This document shows, piece after piece, positions 6,557 through 7,732 of a DNA stretch of 7,732 nt. Source of the DNA: Gammaproteobacteria bacterium (lineage in GTDB: Bacteria > Pseudomonadota > Gammaproteobacteria > Pseudomonadales > Pseudomonadaceae). The DNA lies in assembly GCA_012735335.1 (NCBI GenBank), contig JAAYHO010000113.1, positions 1-7,732 of the forward strand, in the 5' to 3' direction. Position 1 is the first letter of the stretch; each line of letters starts with the position of its first letter. Made by a program: the position numbers and the translations under genes. The notes beneath the pieces were generated by a model. It saw only the letters and a list, made by a program, of their open reading frames with translations, did not search any database and was not told the origin of the DNA.

Positions 6557-6578
6557 TATATCAAAACATTTTGATATA
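6557..6578. promoter_or_regulatory. 22-bp AT-rich palindrome, probable SahR operator
   Basis: TATATCAAAA (6557-6566) and TTTTGATATA (6569-6578) are perfect 10-bp inverted arms around a CA centre. This AT-rich island in GC-rich DNA has the size and symmetry of an ArsR dimer site. It lies 41 bp upstream of the ArsR-methyltransferase start, in the gap shared with tktA. On the minus strand the left arm includes TATAGT, a plausible -10, so a bound repressor would block that gene and metK. The plus-strand tktA promoter would lie about 70 bp away. The link to SahR is inferred from position and architecture. Confidence 0.7.
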
Positions 6579-6642
6579 TGGGGTTTGCTGAGCCCATTCG
6601 TCACGTATTCATGGGGTTTGCCGGGGTGGGTCCGGGTTTTCA

Positions 6643-6671
6643 TTGCCCGTGGCGGCAGTTTGGGCGAAAAT
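6643..6671 (+). promoter_or_regulatory. candidate tktA promoter
   Basis: TTGCCC (6643-6648) and GAAAAT (6666-6671) are separated by 17 bp, and each matches the sigma-70 consensus at four of six positions. Transcription would start near 6678, leaving a leader of about 69 nt. No better pair was seen in the 231-bp gap. Two copies of ATGGGGTTTGC (6578-6588 and 6611-6621) lie upstream. Confidence 0.3.
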
Positions 6672-6746
6672 GCCGACCTTTCACTTTTACGGTTGATCGG
6701 GCTGACCCGGTTTACCCTCTGTCTTGCCAAATCACAGGAGTTGTTC

Positions 6747-7732
6747 ATGCCCAGTCGTCGTGACCGAGCCAATGCCATTCGTGCCCTGAGCATGGATGCC
6801 GTGCAGAAAGCCAACAGTGGTCATCCGGGTGCGCCCATGGGCATGGCGGATATCGCCGAAGTGCTGTGGCGTGATTTCATGCAGCACAACCCGGCCAACC
6901 CGCAGTGGGCCGACCGCGACCGCTTCGTGCTGTCCAACGGCCACGGCTCCATGCTGATCTACTCCCTGCTGCACCTGACCGGTTACGACCTGAGCATCGA
7001 CGACCTGAAGAACTTCCGTCAGCTGCACAGCAAGACCCCCGGTCACCCGGAGCTGGGCTACACCCCCGGCGTCGAGACCACCACCGGTCCGCTGGGGCAG
7101 GGGATTGCCAACGCCGTGGGCTTTGCCCTGGCGGAGAAGATCATGGCCGCCCAGTTCAACCGCCCCGGGCACACTATCGTTGATCACGATACCTACGTGT
7201 TCCTCGGCGATGGCTGCATGATGGAGGGCATCTCCCATGAAGTCTGCTCACTGGCCGGTACCTTGGGTCTGAGCAAGCTCACCGCCTTCTATGACGACAA
7301 CGGCATCTCCATTGACGGTGAAGTGCACGGCTGGTTTACCGACGACACCCCGCGCCGTTTCGAATCCTACGGCTGGCAGGTGATTCGCAACGTCGACGGC
7401 CACGATGCCGACGAGATCAAGATCGCCATCGAGACTGCACGCAAGAGCGACAAACCGACGCTGATCTGCTGCAAGACCATCATCGGTTACGGTTCGCCGA
7501 ACCGGCAGGGCAAGGAAACCTCCCACGGTGCCGCACTGGGTGAGGCTGAAATTGCCCTGACCCGTGAAGCGCTGGGCTGGAACCATGCGCCCTTCGAGAT
7601 TCCTGCCGATATCTACGCCGAGTGGGATGCCAAAGAGGCGGGCAGCCAGGCCGAGCAGCAGTGGAACGACAGATTCGCCGCCTACCAGGCCGAATTCCCC
7701 GAACTGGCCGCCGAGTTCAAGCGGCGCATGGC
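6747..7732 (+). CDS. tktA: transketolase, 3' part outside window
   Basis: Transketolase is a cytoplasmic thiamine-diphosphate enzyme that moves two-carbon ketol units between sugar phosphates, linking the pentose phosphate pathway to glycolysis. The 328 complete codons cover the N-terminal ThDP-pyrophosphate domain and the start of the pyrimidine domain; a full enzyme has about 665 residues. The protein follows E. coli TktA closely: [20 protein letters not shown] (His26), [10 protein letters not shown] (His66), TPGHPE (His100), TTTGPLGQG (111-119), the ThDP/metal motif GDG (154-156) to Asn185 ([10 protein letters not shown]), [12 protein letters not shown] and [10 protein letters not shown]. 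The start ATG 6747 is preceded by AGGAG (6736-6740) with a 6-bp spacer, a strong site. No frameshift was seen. It is divergent from the SAM-cycle repressor; in Pseudomonas it is typically followed by epd and pgk, which would lie to the right. Confidence 0.97.
   Translation, partial: MPSRRDRANAIRALSMDAVQKANSGHPGAPMGMADIAEVLWRDFMQHNPANPQWADRDRFVLSNGHGSMLIYSLLHLTGYDLSIDDLKNFRQLHSKTPGHPELGYTPGVETTTGPLGQGIANAVGFALAEKIMAAQFNRPGHTIVDHDTYVFLGDGCMMEGISHEVCSLAGTLGLSKLTAFYDDNGISIDGEVHGWFTDDTPRRFESYGWQVIRNVDGHDADEIKIAIETARKSDKPTLICCKTIIGYGSPNRQGKETSHGAALGEAEIALTREALGWNHAPFEIPADIYAEWDAKEAGSQAEQQWNDRFAAYQAEFPELAAEFKRRM

Overview
The window reads as the chromosome of a high-GC gammaproteobacterium of the Pseudomonadaceae (Pseudomonas in the broad sense, possibly a Stutzerimonas- or Halopseudomonas-like lineage). 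MetF, AhcY, MetK and TktA all resemble the Pseudomonas proteins as I remember them. The gene pairs are also Pseudomonas-like: rhlE next to metF and ahcY, and metK next to an ArsR-methyltransferase gene and tktA. From memory, P. aeruginosa PAO1 has the same genes as two separated blocks (about PA0428-PA0432 and PA0546-PA0548); here they are contiguous.

Layout from left to right. A RhlE-type DEAD-box RNA helicase (minus strand, 3' end outside the window) is followed by a paired palindromic repeat, then metF (minus), a second copy of the same paired repeat, and ahcY (minus). A short divergent gap leads to a small plus-strand gene for a lipoprotein cytochrome c' (class II c-type). A 94-bp GTCATTGCGAG-type palindromic element lies between the convergent ends of the cytochrome gene and metK (minus). 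Upstream of metK, 33 bp away on the same strand, is a 329-residue ArsR-type repressor fused to a methyltransferase-like domain, matching the SahR type. A near-perfect 22-bp AT-rich palindrome lies in front of it, in the divergent gap to tktA (plus, 3' end outside the window).

Functionally this is a cluster for the S-adenosylmethionine cycle. MetK makes SAM, AhcY removes the S-adenosylhomocysteine left by methyltransferases, and MetF makes the methyl-tetrahydrofolate used to remethylate homocysteine. The ArsR-methyltransferase protein is probably the SAH-responsive repressor of the cycle. The most notable points are this repressor with its palindromic operator, the apparent lack of a matching operator (or SAH riboswitch) in front of ahcY and metF, a Lys-to-Thr change at a normally invariant phosphate-binding lysine of MetK, and two like-oriented REP pairs bracketing metF. 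I found no phage genes, transposase, CRISPR array or RNA gene. No intergenic stretch exceeds 300 bp.
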